Assembly (NCBI RefSeq): GCF_023343835.1
Contig: NC_064443.1
Location: 9,796,001 to 9,860,000, forward strand
From: Lagopus muta
Lineage: Eukaryota; Chordata; Aves; Galliformes; Phasianidae
DNA length: 64,000 bases
Reading direction: 5' to 3'
Of this stretch, positions 24,885-36,479 are shown piece after piece. The notes beneath the pieces are model-generated. The model was not told the DNA's origin, ran no database searches, and saw only the letters and a program-made list of their open reading frames with translations. Each line of letters opens with the position of its first letter. The first letter of the stretch is position 1. The position numbers and the translations under genes were made by a program.

Positions 24885-25103
24885 GAAACAGCTTCAGACT
24901 GAAGAGATTTAGGTTGGGCATGAGGAGGAAGTTTTTTACACTAAGGGCGGTGAGGCAGTGGCACAGGCTGCCCAGAGAGGTGGTGGTGCCCCATCCCTGC
25001 AGACAGCCAAGGTCAGGCTGGATGGGCTCCGAGCACCTGATGGAGCTGTGGGTGTCCCTGTTCATTGCAGGGGGGTTGGAGCAGGTGACCACCACAGTGA
25101 CTT
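24885..25103 (+). mobile_element. CR1 LINE fragment
   Basis: Matches CR1 in order: TTTAGGTTGGGCATGAGGAG, CAGTGGCACAGGCTGCCCAG, GAGGTGGTGGTGCCCCATCC, AGGCTGGATGGGCTC, GTGTCCCTGTTCATTGCAGG and GGTTGGAGCAG. It appears to be a different CR1 subfamily from the copies at 21753 and 31783, and lacks the tail. Confidence 0.85.
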
Positions 25104-25308
25104 AAAAACAACCAACCAACAGCACATCTCAGGATGTGTTCATGGGTGTGAAACTGAAGCTTGGATGCTCTGCGGCCGGGAGCTGCTGCTATGTACTTCA
25201 CAGTGCTGGATGCTTCATCCTCACCAAAGTTTGTGATGCTTCTCAGGGGATCTGTGCTGCAATATAACATCCTTGTATAGGCAAATTGTCTTAAGTAATG
25301 GTTTCTGC

Positions 25309-25327
25309 TTTTTTTTTTTTTTTTTTT
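25309..25327. repeat. (T)19 homopolymer
   Basis: Nineteen consecutive T residues, directly before an AT-rich block. Confidence 0.95.
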
Positions 25328-25512
25328 AAGGTATATTTATCATATCTTTTATTGAATAGAATTAAAGCAGCATTAGAAACTAAAATAACTTTAATTACGA
25401 ACTTCATGATTCAGTATGTTGTAAATCCTTCAGCATAATATTGTGCCATAAAAATGCTATTTTGTGATAATTATTATTATTATAATTAATGTTCCTTAAT
25501 TGCTAATGTCGC
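25328..25512. other. AT-rich block (possible conserved noncoding element)
   Basis: A non-repetitive AT-rich stretch with ATTTATCATATC, CTTTAATTACG, GATAATTATTATTATTATAA and CTTAATTGC. Part of it is a short ATT repeat. Possibly an enhancer; the low-complexity element makes this less certain than the neighbouring blocks. Confidence 0.28.
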
Positions 25513-28500
25513 AGGCATGTGTTATCTCCCAGGTTTTCTCACAGTGTCTCTGGAAGAGCTTCTCGGTGGGGATGCAGAGAACTCAGGCGCGTGGTCCATT
25601 GAAGAGAGATTGGAGGGGCTGAAGCCACCTGTGCTGCCCTGTGTGCCTGGTGCTGGGTGTCTGGAGGTGCCTGTGCTCTGTCTCATGCTGGTGGCACCTG
25701 AGCAGGTGGCCTGGCTGTTCTGGGAGCTGCTCGGGGCTGCCTGACTATTGCAGCAAAACAGCATGTAGGGCTTTGCTGGGCAGTGCATGTACTTCTGGGA
25801 GCTTAGGATGCCTGGGTGCTGGGGATCCTTCTGGTTCTCCTCCTCAACCACCTCAGCACACAACCTTGCTCGAGTTTTGGAGCACCAAGAGTGAGCTGAA
25901 TGCCTTTGCAATGCCCACCAGGAGCCAACAAACCCCCACACATAGTGCTGGGAGCAGAGCTGCAGGGTATGAGCAAAGTGAATGTTCTGGGGAGAACCAC
26001 GATGGTCCAGAGAGGGAGGTGGTGGAACGACTGTGAGCTGCTTCCCAGCACCAGTGCGTGCCTCTCACTCTACTCAGTGCTGAGTGGAGGGAACCAAAGC
26101 AGCTTTTTCCCTTTGGGGCACCCATATGGTGCAGAGCATCGTGGGTGGTGCAGTGCCAGGAGATGGTGCCCTTCGTACTGGCTAAGCCTAGCAACTCAAA
26201 GCACCAAAGTCCTCTTAAGAGCAGGATGGAAAAGTGGTGGGATTTACGCTTTGGCTGCAGCAGAGCTGAGCCACACTCATTAGCATCGTTTACGAGCGCA
26301 GAGGACGCTGCTGGTGTCTGGAGGCAATGCAGAGAACAAGTCCTGAGTTCTGCTGCCAGCCCAGGCCCAGGTGCGAGGGAGGAGTGAGGAGCAAAGGGAT
26401 GTGAAACTCCTGATGCCAAGCATGTGAATTTTTCATGTGACCCAGCGGCCTCGCTCATACCAGCATGGGGCTGGCCAGGAGCAGCTGAGAGCGGGAAGGC
26501 ACGAAAACAGCCACCGAGCCACCTGCTTCACAGCGGTGAGTGTGCATGGGGTGAAGCTGAAACCAGGATACATTTTTAATGATGCAGGCAGGGCTGAGTT
26601 TCTTTAAATAAGACTAGACAATGAATATGCGCTCTGTAAGCCGTGTAGTGCACCACAGATGCATTATTTACAGCAGCTTCTTCCTTGTCCATTTAAATTT
26701 TACATGGGCACTGGAGAAAGCAAAGGGACTCCTTGGCGTCTCGTGGCTGCCCACTTGTCCCATGTGACGGCGATGAATTTCTCGGCTGCCAGAGGGTTTG
26801 GTGCTCATTGCTCCCCTGACTTGAATGCTGGGGGAACAGCCAGCCTGGGTGATGGCACATGGACAGAGGAGCAGCTCTGGCAGATGTGAACTCAGCCGAA
26901 CCAAGGGGTGCCTTTTCCTAGTTCATTTCCCAAAAGAAGGTGACGGGGAGAACAGTGACTTGGGTTTTAGTGTTGCTGATGCATCATCTGGTCATAATCG
27001 CCACGTTCTGTCTTCTCCCTGAGCATGAAATGGAAGAGGGATGCTATTAGACCATCGCATGACCCCGTGTCCGTACGGCACACTGAGCACAGCAGCTCTC
27101 TCTTCCTGGCACTCGTGGAGAGACAGAAAGCCTTTGGGAATTGGGAGATGAGACAAAGTCATCCTGAAAGGGAGGGAGGAGGTGAATCTCCTCTGCAAAA
27201 AGAGCACTCAGCTGGCCCTGGCCGGGAAGGGAATAGGGGGGTGGGAATGAGCAGCAATGTGGGGGCTGCAGCATAGGGGATAAAGGGAGGTCTACATACC
27301 CCCCAGGGAGAGATGCACTGCCTGATTCCAGCTAGGCGGGCAGGCCAGGCAAGGTGGTGAGCCCTGACCCACACTATCCTCAACCATTAGGTTTTAGAGT
27401 CAACATCTGCTGCAGTTAACAAGGGTGAGGGGCAGTGTTGGAGCGATTTGTCTTGCCTTCTTCTGTCTCTGCAAGACCGACAGCAAACCTTTGATCCCAC
27501 CAGGTAAAATGCAACAGAACCTGCTGCAGCTGGCCGTGACGTACAGCTGAGTCACTGGATGCCTGGTGGCACTAAACATGCTGATGATCACACTGCACCC
27601 TTTTGCAGCTGCGTGATCTCCCCTGGGTATCTGCCCAGCTGTTGCTGTGTGTCCTAAAGGGGTGGGGGGTCCTCGCACAGTGGCAGATGAGACAGTGGCA
27701 CCGCGTTCCTGGTGCTGGGCAGGTGTCACAGTGCTGTCTCTCAGACTCTCTGCAGAGCGGTGAAGTAGGGAAGTGACTTTCTTTGTTCCCTTCAAAGTTG
27801 CCCCAACTCGAAGTCAGGCCTGTCTGCTTTTGGTTCCCGCTGTGCAGGGAAGCCTGGATGTGATTCATCAAGGGATGTCTGATTTGCTTAGCAGGGAGCC
27901 CTCCGGCTGCCGGGTGGAAGCACAAAGTGGTTCGTCAGCAGCTGCAAAGGTGGGACCGGAGTCCGGGAGCTGATGGACATGAGGCTGCTCTCCCTGGGCC
28001 TTGGGAGATGGCAGCTTGACGGCTTGGAAAATAGGCTGAGATGAAGGAATATCAATACAGAGAGAGAGCTGTTCCTGCCGAACAGCCCTGGGGCAGCTAA
28101 CGTGAAATGCTGGTTGTCTCCCAGGAGTTGACAGGTGTCTGCATCGGGCTTCCTGCTAATTAAGCGCTGTTGTGAGTCGTAGGCAAAGGGATGGAGGAGC
28201 CAGGAAGAAGCTCACCCATTAAGGTATGGACGAGGGGCCTCTGTGGGGCTCCTTCCCACCTGGGGAAGTGAAGGACTGTGTGAAGGACTGGTGCATATGC
28301 GGGGAAGTCCCAGACCTCTCTTTCTCCAGATCCCACTCCCTCCTTTGAGGTGTCCTGCTTAGCTTGGCTGACCTCTTGCTTTCCAGCCCCGGTTGCAGGG
28401 AGCCTCTCACTGTAATTAATGGCAGTGCTGATAGAAAATTCCCCATTTCAAGGAACATAAGCACAGCAGGGTGGAGGAAGGGTCTATTTGTTAGCAATGC

Positions 28501-30156
28501 TTTGCGGGCACCTGCAGATCCAGAGGGTGTCCATAGCAGCAGGGACAGGATAAAAGCAGGCAACAAAGTGTTCTCCTCACCGTGGGATAAGAGGAACGAC
28601 AGCCCCCATGCTGCGCTGGGTCCCTTCCCCAAGTGCCTCTCCAGTGCTTTATGCCTGCTGGCCTTGCCTGCATTTGCAGCTGTGATCCCCTGAAAAATGG
28701 CTTTATTCATTACCCATTTTAATTTCAGTCTGGATCCCCAGAGCTCTGCAGACACATTTTGTTATCCTGGCTGTCAAGAAGCTTAAAGAGCTGCTGACGC
28801 CTCCTGGAAAACTTTGACAAACCCTCTGTTTAGGCACTGTGCTGCCTCCCCAGCCTGTCTGCCCAGGCTTCCCGCTCCCCGCTTCTTTATTAGCAGTGAT
28901 GTCTGTGAGGATAGGAGGAGAAAAAAAGCCCCATCGCTGGCAACTGTGCAGAACTGATCTCTTCTTGAGGCCCCTTCACTTGCAGAGGATGTGCTGGGAC
29001 AGAGCAGAGCTACAGAGGTTGAGTATCAAAGACCAAATTTGTGTTGCAGGCTGTTCTGTGCACATTTCACAGCAGAAGGAGCCTCTGGGATGAAGGCATG
29101 GAATTTATTCCTACACGCACGAAGGGTTTAAACCTGTGGTTGCAGGCTCTTGGGGAACCATTTCAGATGGTCTATGGGAGGTGAGCAGGGGAGATGATTT
29201 GTGCTTGAAGACCTGTGTAGAAGTCTGCATTCCCAATGGGAAATTTTTAGCAGTCAGAAATGGTTGAAAAATCACAAATTTAGCTGCTTATTTATAGCCC
29301 CTCACCACACAGTTGGACTGGATTAACCTGGTGAGCTGAGCGGAACAACTTCCCCATCTATTCTGGCTCTCTTTGGCGATCTAATCCCCTCCCAATTAGT
29401 TTCTTTTTACAACGTAGTTGTCAGGGTGCTTTTAGAGAACAAAATGCCCCTCGCTCTCTTCGGTAAGGTAGGGAAGTGCACCAGACACACCGAGAGCAGA
29501 TTGTATCTAAATGTAATTTTGATCAAAGTTCTGCTTAAGAAGTGCAGAGTCAGCCCCATGCTTTTAGCATAATGAGAACGAGCCAGCCGAACCCGTAACC
29601 TCTGTGGTTTTTGGTCCAGCTGAGAACGAAGTCATCTTCTGCCTCAAACCCTTCCGCCCAGCACCCTGCCGAGCTCTGAAATTTGGAGTGCCTTTGAGGT
29701 GCCACTCAAGCCAGCTGTCCTCAGGCAGGATGGAGCAGCGGCTGTCAGTCCTTGGAGGTCTGTCAGCTCCAGGGGGTTGAGGATGCACAATGCTGGGGGT
29801 GGAGCAGGGCAATTACAGGGCCAACAGAGGCTGGACCAGGCTTTCTGTGCTAACGAGGATCCTGCTGCAGGGGTGAGGAGTCTGGGCTCTGGGGGAAAAG
29901 CCCTGAGTGACAAGCGTGTTCCCATGCCCTCTGGGCACATCAGAGTGGCTATAGGAGGTCCACAGGCTCAGTGGGTCACTGCAAACTGAGGCTTGCTCCC
30001 ACTTTGGCTTAAACTCCTGCCTTGCTCCAGTCTCTGCACTGAGCTCTTGGCATGGGGCTCTTAGTGTTTCTTGCTTGTTTTTATTCCTCTCTGTGACTTG
30101 TACACCCTGCTCCTGACCTCTGGTAATATGTTTAGTATCACCAATGCTATTTTATA
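25513..30156. other. Intergenic DNA, no gene recognised
   Basis: Many short open frames of mixed composition but none with a recognisable domain, signal or codon bias. A MEF2-type element TTATTTATAG lies at 29288-29297 in a locally AT-rich patch that ends with CCAATTAG near 29400. Confidence 0.55.
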
Positions 30157-30216
30157 ACCATAGAATCAGTAAGGTTGGAAAAAGACCACAAAGATCATCT
30201 AGTCCAACCAATATGC
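30157..30216 (-). mobile_element. CR1 LINE 3' end fragment, reverse orientation
   Basis: CCATAGAATCAGTAAGGTTGG followed by AAAAAGACCACAAAGATCATC and TAGTCCAACC is the complement of a CR1 3' end, with the tail at the left. It is short and truncated. Confidence 0.85.
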
Positions 30217-31782
30217 TGTGTTAACTGTTAGAAACTGTAGCTGAGTTACCCTGATTGCTAGAATGTTGAAGCAGTAATAAAACTGTAACTGTAACCACAG
30301 TTCTCTGGCCTGTCCTCATTCAGCCACCAACCCCTGGAGGACCCATCTGCCCCCAGGTGACATCGCTGGGGCTGGAACTCCTTGGGTGACAGAAGGTGTG
30401 CTGGTGACAGTGATGCCAGGACTCTTTTTTGAGCTCTTCCACCTCTGTTTCACTCATCACTGCTTTGACCATCCATCATGCTCACTATCAGCAAAATCAA
30501 ATCACTCCAGCTCTCTTCCCGCTGGTGCTGAGCTGGGGATCGGGAGCTGCACGATTCCATCCTGTGCATGGAGTGAGGAAGGGATAAGCCATCCCCTCTT
30601 CCCTGCATCTGCAGCATGAGATAGTGGCCATGAGAGCAAGGTGCCCGTGCAGCCCTCCTGCGAGAGAGAGGATTTAAAAGCGGCAGTGGGAGATTGCCTG
30701 AATATCTCTCCCTTCTTCTTTATATGTTTAAGAGGTTTCGCTGTCTCAGTAACTCCCCTGAGAGACCGAAGTAGCAGCCTCTTTGGATGTGAATACCTGA
30801 CAAGTTTTTAATGTGAAATGAATTCACTAAATTTAGTCTCTTGGAGGGAATAATTAAAAAAAAAAAAAAAAAAAAGAAAAAAAGAAAAAAAGAGAGAACT
30901 TCTTCTTTCAGTCTGGGGGAAATGATCCAAACCCCAGCCACTTCCCTGCCGTCAGAGCAAGCTGATTTGCTCTCTTCTCCTCCATCTCAAAAGCTTTTAA
31001 GTCTGGGCCCCATGTGTGCCTGTGCACAAATAAGAGGTGGGAGAATGGCAGGCACCAAAGCGGTGTCCCAGGGGGATGTGACAGCCCCCAGCCTCCACAT
31101 GGCAGATGCTGACAGGGGCAGGGAAGGGGGGGATATATGAGAGAAAAACTGAGGAAAAAAACCCCTTTGGGTTGAGAGAGACCTTGTGTCTGCATCTTGG
31201 GATGCCATCTTTGTTTTCTAGTGGGCTTTAAGTAAGACATAACAGGTGTTGTGGGGTTGGAAGTAAAGAGCACTTTGTCACATCCATCCAAACCAGCTGG
31301 TCTCCACTCCATCCTCCCTTCCTACCCCCTCCTACCAGAGCTTCTAAGGGCCTCTTTTCTTCTCTGTCCCATTCTCCTGCCTCTCCCAAGGGCCTAGCAG
31401 TGACCTCTGCACTCTCCTGGCTGAAGAAGGTCTCTCCCCATTCAGGAATAGTGCTTTCAGCCTGGGTGAGGATCTGAATGTGCCCGTAACTGCTGGCACA
31501 GGCAGAAGCAAACACAATGCTGGATGTGGCTGAGCATCTCTATGTGTCTCTACAAGGTGAGCCCATGCATTCCTGCAGCAGAATTGATGGCTGGCACCTC
31601 CAAATTTCATCGGTGCCTCTGAGTCTAAAGGGCAAAGTCTGTCTTAGTGGTGCAGTTTGGTGGAGATAAAGATTTGGCTGGCTGCACTCAGGGTGGGGAA
31701 GTTGTCTGTGTTTATTGCCCTTGCAGTGCTTGTGCCTGGAAACACCCATGGCTTGCAGGCTAGGTTTGGAGGCTGTGATCTT
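30217..31782. other. Intergenic DNA, no gene recognised
   Basis: Ordinary sequence apart from the A-rich tract at 30856-30897. No gene is supported. Confidence 0.55.
30856..30897. repeat. A-rich tract
   Basis: A run of 20 A, then G-interrupted runs of seven A, ending in GAGAGA. No target-site duplication or element body is apparent on either side. Confidence 0.95.
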
Positions 31783-31978
31783 TCAAGCTGGATACTAGGA
31801 AATGTTTCTTATCAGAAAGGGTGGTAATGGTACAGGACTGCCTAGGGAGGTGGTGGAGTCACCATCCCTCGAGGTGCTCAAGAGCTGTGGAGATGTGGCA
31901 CTGAGGGACATGGTCAGTGGGCATGGTGGAGGTGGGCTGGGGTTGGACTGGACAGTCCTAGAGGTCTGTGATTCTATC
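31783..31978 (+). mobile_element. CR1 LINE fragment, 3' end
   Basis: Shows CAAGCTGGATACTAGGAAAT, GGTGGTGGAGTCACCATCCC, GATGTGGCACTGAGGGACAT, GTGGGCATGG, GGTTGGACTGGACAG and a TGTGATTCTAT tail unit. It is 5'-truncated and closely related to the copy at 21753. Confidence 0.9.
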
Positions 31979-33039
31979 TTGGTGGGCTGTGGACTTCTAT
32001 GGCTGGAGGGCTCCCAGGTTTGCACCCCGAGCATGAGGGAGATCATGGGCTGCATGCTGCAGTGAGCATCAGCGGCCATCCCTCCATCTCCTGGTAGGAC
32101 TGCAGCTCCACAACACTTATGTGCCTGTGGTGAAATCAGTGGAGGTGCAGCCCTGATTATGAAGATGTTATTTGGCTCTGTTTGCCTTTTAAAAGGTCAC
32201 ATCCTGGCCCAGGGATGCCAGAGCGGTGGGAGGGAGGTCGATCCTTTCTGTAGGGCCTTACACAGACATGCAAGGACAGGCAGGGGAGGAAGCGTGGCAT
32301 GGGGAAGCCATGGCCTGGTGGGAGGGAAAAGGAAAGGAGAGAATGATGGTGACAAAAATGGCTGGCACTGAGCGTGTTTTAAAAAGACAAATAATCAACT
32401 CAGGGCACCCATTTGTCTTTTTTATGGCTTTTACTATTTTTCCCATTGGTAAATTTATGCGGACGCAGCACCAGCGGAAAGATGCTGAGCTGACAGCTCT
32501 GAGAACAAAGTCCAGCCCTTATCGGCAGTGCTGTGTGAGGCTTCAGCCCCCATGCTGATCGGGCTGGGCTGGGCAAGCAGGGATTGTGTGCGGGGCCTCT
32601 GGGCAAGAGGCCATGAGGGAGCATCCCTGTGAGGGCACAGAGTAATGGCGGGGCACAAGATGGCGGCTGGGCCTGAGGTGGCTGATGGGCAGCAGGATAA
32701 GGTGTCGTCCCACCTCTATTTAGCTCGGGGGGATGTTTCCCCTATGTCCCCCTCCTTGCCATTGTTTCTCTGAGTGTTTTGCACAGATCGGTGTAGTTCT
32801 GCCCATGCGTTTTGTGCAGACTGGTGCGTGTGGTGCTTTGGGGGCTACTATGGCCACGGAGGGCTGGGGGTGCTGCTGTCTCCACCGCACTTTTCTTGGG
32901 TGGAGGAGCTCTGGAGCGTACAGGACAGCCGGCTCAGCCCCGCTATGCCGGCTGGAGGCGTGGCGAGAGTGTCTGCGGCCTTTCCTGAGGTGCCCCTGCA
33001 AGAGGCCCCACCCTACTCACAGCCCCTTTTAAGCCCCCT
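31979..33039. other. DNA between the last CR1 and the PLXNA1 CpG island
   Basis: Contains a small AT-rich patch (32370-32465) and the YY1 motif at 32657. A 42-codon ORF with a strong-context ATG lies at 32645-32773 (see findings). The repeated TTTTAAG near 33027 and 33058 lies just before the island. No established gene is seen. Confidence 0.5.
32657..32667 (+). promoter_or_regulatory. YY1 site (AAGATGGCGGC)
   Basis: This is an exact match to the extended YY1 consensus, which is typically found just downstream of start sites with the ATGG on the sense strand. It lies about 400 bp upstream of the CpG island, so it may mark a second, upstream start region. The ATG inside the motif is in frame with a short ORF starting at 32645. 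Confidence 0.4.
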
Positions 33040-33126
33040 CCCACCAGCCATCGCCCTTTTAAGATTGGAGCGAGCAGCAGGCGTGGCCGGCCAGCTCCCG
33101 CCTCTAGCCTCCCCGCAGCGGCGCGG

Positions 33127-33140
33127 GCGCCCCCTGGAGG
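33127..33140 (-). promoter_or_regulatory. CTCF-like site in the PLXNA1 promoter
   Basis: GCGCCCCCTGGAGG differs at one position from the reverse-strand CTCF core GCGCCCCCTGGTGG. It sits in the upstream part of the CpG island, where CTCF often marks promoters. Occupancy cannot be judged from sequence. Confidence 0.4.
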
Positions 33141-33192
33141 CTCAAAGGAGCGGTGCTGCCCCCTCCCTCCTTTCAGCGGCGGCGGCGCGGCC

Positions 33193-33208
33193 GTGCGCGT
33201 GCGCGTGG
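33193..33208. promoter_or_regulatory. NRF1-like repeat (GTGCGCGTGCGCGTGG)
   Basis: The overlapping TGCGC/GCGC units resemble the NRF1 palindrome GCGCATGCGC, with a central G in place of A. Such elements are common close to start sites in CpG islands. The call is from motif resemblance only. Confidence 0.35.
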
Positions 33209-33299
33209 CGGCGGGGGCGCGCGGCGGGCGGCGTTCCGTCGGGGCCCCGCGCCGCCGTCCCATTCATGCGGGGCAGCGGCGGCGGCGCGAGGCGGGCGG

Positions 33300-33491
33300 G
33301 TGGGAGCGGAGCCGCGGAGCACCGGGCGGCGACGGGAGGGCGCGAAGGAGGAGGAGGAGGAGGCGGAGGAGGCGACGGCGAAGAAGGAGGAGGAGGAGGA
33401 GGCGGAGGAAGAGGCAGCGGCGGGGCCCGGCGGCGGCGCGGCTGGAATGCGGTTATGGCAGGCAGGGCTGGGGCGAGCGCGGAGCCGAGCC
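33300..33491 (+). other. PLXNA1: PLXNA1 exon 1, noncoding (inferred)
   Basis: Exon 2 needs an upstream exon, and the best donor in the CpG island is GCC|GTGAGTAAC, with the exon ending at 33491. The left end is not visible; 33300 is a placeholder in the middle of the island. The exon would be very GC-rich, with a GGA/GGC repeat tract. Two ATGs near its end (33447 and 33455) open short upstream ORFs that stop in exon 2 (see findings). Other donors in the island are weaker, but an alternative first exon cannot be excluded. Confidence 0.5.
33340..33425. repeat. (GGA/GGC)n trinucleotide tract
   Basis: An imperfect run of GAGGAGGAGG and GGCGGAGGA units lies within the CpG island, probably inside the transcribed first exon. 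It is purine-rich on the + strand and likely to be variable in length and prone to structure. Confidence 0.85.
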
Positions 33492-34445
33492 GTGAGTAAC
33501 CCGCTTGCAACTTTCCTCCGCGCCGCGTGCCTTTAGGCGCCCGGCTGAGCGATCGGCATTCGGGGTTGGAATCCGATGGGAGCGGTATTCCCGCAAAAGG
33601 AAAAAAAAATAAGAATGCCGCGGCCGAAGCGGGGCTCGCCCGGGCGGGGCGGCGGGGGGGCGGCGAGGCCGGGCGTGGGGCTGCGGGTCCCCCCGGTGCC
33701 GCACCGCCGCTACGTGCCCGGGGCTCGGGGCGCGGCACCGCGCGGGCTGGGCTCGCCCCGCACGCCGCAGGGCTCGGTGTGCCCCGGCTGCCGGCGCGGG
33801 GTTGCGGGCGGAGCCTGCGGGCGCGTTTGGCCATCGGGCAGAGCCGCTCTGAGGGCATCCGGCGTCGTGATTGGGATCCGCCGTTGGAAGCGGTTGCCGT
33901 CGTCGTCGCGCCGTAGTTTGGCGGAGAGGCGCGGAGCCCGAGGGGGTGCGGTGCGGAGCGGCCGCTGCGGGAGGAGAAGGCGGAGGGGACCCGGCTCCCC
34001 CTGCGCACGGCGCCCGGCTCCGGGCGGGGATCCGCAGCTGCTCCGCGCTGCGCTGGGATGGATCCCGAAATCCCTTCCTCCGTTCTCCCGGAGGGGAGAT
34101 TCCTTCCTCCTGCCTCCGGGGCGGGGGGCTGGCGTGTAGCCGGGGCTGGACGTGAAGGTCACTGCTTAGGGAGGAGATGGATGGGGGAAGAAAGGCAGTA
34201 ACCTCACTCGTTCGCTCTCCCGTCCCCGTGCTTCGGGAAGGACGGCAGGAAAGCAGAACCTGCGAACGCGCCGATGGGTGTTGCCGGTCCCGCTGTAGGC
34301 TGCGGGACGCGGAGGGAAGAAAAGTTGGGCAGAGCCGCGGCGCGGGGCCGCTCCTCGGGCGGTGATCGCTTCGTGCCGAGCGGCTCCGTGCGGAGCCAAT
34401 TACCAGCCGGATTTTTTTTTCTTCTGTTTCTTTTGTGTGAGACAT

Positions 34446-34471
34446 TGGGGAGGGGGAGGGGGGGGGGAAGA
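34446..34471 (+). repeat. G-rich run (quadruplex-capable)
   Basis: Several G runs (GGGG, GGGGG and a run of about ten) lie close together just downstream of the CpG island, preceded by a T/C-rich stretch. On the transcribed strand this could form a G-quadruplex early in intron 1. Confidence 0.7.
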
Positions 34472-36479
34472 GGAGACGAGGCTATTGACTACATCAAAGG
34501 TTATCCATTTGAAAACACCGTTTTCCTCCGAACAGCGGCTAATTGCTTCCTGAACAATCTCAGGGTCTTTTGTATATACTCAGTGGGTAAAGCGAGCGGC
34601 GCGATGTCTGTCTCAAGACACCGATGACCGAATGCGGTGGAGGAGCAGCGGGGCTGAGCCCGGCGGGCTGTACGGGCGTTCCTGGGGGGGTTGTAAGGAG
34701 GAGAGGGAAAGGGAGGGATGGGTGCCGCCGCCGGCAGCGGATGCCGAAGTGCGGGGCCGTGTGGGTGGCGCGAAAGTTTGGGCTCCGGATCCGTGGTCGG
34801 GGAATGAGGGAGGGATGGATGGGCGAATCGCAGTCTGCGTGTGCCAGGCTGCGTCCCCGTGAGCTGCGCGGTGACATTCCGTGGCTGGGCTCTGTGTTCC
34901 CAATGGGAGATGGTTGGTATCTGTGCTCTGCCGCGTTCCGGAAATCCAAGTTTTGCTGGTGTTGTGTTTGTTAGTGGGGTTTTATTGGGGCCGCTTGCAG
35001 CTGGAGCCCTTCTGTAGCGAGCCTCGAGGGTTTCCCTTCTTTATTTTATACATGCGTGAGGTTTGGAGTGGAGCACGTAGCTCGCTGTGCAAAGACAAAG
35101 CGCTGCCCTGCGGAAGGCAGAGGGCCCTGCGACACACAAACAAACTCCTCCGAACTCGGCCGGGCGCTGCCGAGATGGCAGCGGGTGCCGGAGCCGTGCT
35201 GCTGTGTGCCGCCAGGCCGCTCCCTCCTTCGGCAGCTGCACCGCTGCTTGCACAGAGCTGCGGGGCCAGGCGGTTCCTCCCCAGGGTTTGCCGTGTTCAG
35301 CATCCCTTGTGTGAAGGGACCTCGGGTTGGGCTTAACGAGGGAGACTTGTAAGCATCGCTCCCTGGGATCGGTGCTTATCGGGGCCTTTGTTGCTGCCCA
35401 GGAGCTGCAGCGTTTGCCGGCAGGCAGCGCTGAGATGTGTGCGTGGAGCAGCCCAGTGCTGCAGTGCTCGCACCACCAGGCTTCTGTGAGCGGGTAGCGC
35501 TGCCCGCAGCATCCACCTGCATCCCGCTGGGCTTTGTCTGTGTGCAGGGTGCTGCCGTCACTCCTGTCCCCAGGCAGCAGGATGGCTTAGGCAGCCCTGG
35601 CAGTGCAGAAGAGCTGCTGCCTCTCTGTGCTGCAATGGGGAGCTGGGCATGGGGCACGTATCCTGTCCTTGCTGATTGCTAGGCTCTCTTCAAGCCCATG
35701 TTCTGCACGGCTGGTGAGATTATGCCTATGGAGACCTTGTTTGCTGCCCTGTGCTCTGTGAGTGTCCCCTGTGTGCTGTGTCGTTAGGCAGTGTGTGCTG
35801 TGCAGAGGCTCAGGGAGCCCTGGGCTGGCTCTGGGCAGTGAGTTGCCCTGTAGGGTGTGCTGGGCTGATGGGAAGTGGAGGGGAGCCGCCTCCTTCCTTC
35901 TCTTCATGGTATGCCCTGGCTGTGCTGTGAGATCCCACTCCATTGTGGATTCATGATGGAAGTGCAAGATCTGGCGCTGCTTTGGACCCTCAGCCTTGGC
36001 CGTGCGCAGTCTTAGTCCTGGGGCGGCTCTCATGCACTGTGGAGGAGGAACCTGAATCCATGGGTTTCATGCCAGGTTCAGGCAGATACCTCGCATTCCC
36101 CACCTTGGGCACGCTGTGTGTGCCTGGGGCCTGCTGGGAGCTGGCTGCTGCCCTCCTTGGTCTCACTTCCCCAGCATCGTTCTGCCCTCAGCCTTTGTTC
36201 CACGTGAAAACCACCATTTCAAACCCTACATTAAAACATCCAGAAGTTGTTTTTCCCGTTAGCCAAAGCTTGGCAAACCCTCTCCTTGCTGCCCATGTAT
36301 GGAGTCAGTAAGCCCCACATACACACGCAGGTGGCTGAGCTCAGCCCCACGGGCTGCTGCACGGTGTGTGTGAGGTGTGCGTCAGCCGGTAGGATTTGTG
36401 AGCTGGGGCACGAGGAGTGCGTGGGCCCCTTTTCCAAGAGGACTGCTTTGCATTCTGAGGGCTTTAGCTGGGGAAAGTG

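Larger units (their letters stand above)
33040..34420. promoter_or_regulatory. CpG island promoter of PLXNA1
   Basis: This stretch is extremely rich in G+C and in CpG, unlike the flanking DNA, with a weaker shore to about 34870. Features seen include GC-rich Sp/KLF-type runs, an NRF1-like repeat at 33193, an inverted CCAAT (GATTGG) near 33065, and a CTCF-like core at 33127. No TATA box is seen, as is usual for dispersed CpG island promoters. It lies 9-10 kb upstream of the first coding exon, with a good splice donor inside it, which makes it the natural PLXNA1 promoter. Long open frames on both strands here are Pro/Arg/Ala/Gly-rich and arise from the base composition. Confidence 0.88.

Noticed and set aside
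29312..29332. CR1-like GTTGGACTGGATTAACC
   Set aside because: The match is confined to about 15 bp with no CR1 sequence on either side.
1..33000. Search for exons of a neighbour such as CHCHD6, which lies next to PLXNA1 in mammals
   Set aside because: No segment resembling the CHCHD6 C-terminal cysteine motifs was found in any frame; small exons could still be missed.
32774..33499. Plus-strand 241-codon open frame running into the CpG island
   Set aside because: The C-terminal half is the GGA/GGC repeat translated as poly-Gly/Glu. It starts outside any recognised exon and has no protein signature.
33142..34445. Long minus-strand open frames (288 and 330 codons) across the CpG island
   Set aside because: They are Pro/Arg/Ala/Ser-rich and arise because GC-rich DNA has few stop codons. 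No domain or splice context supports a protein.
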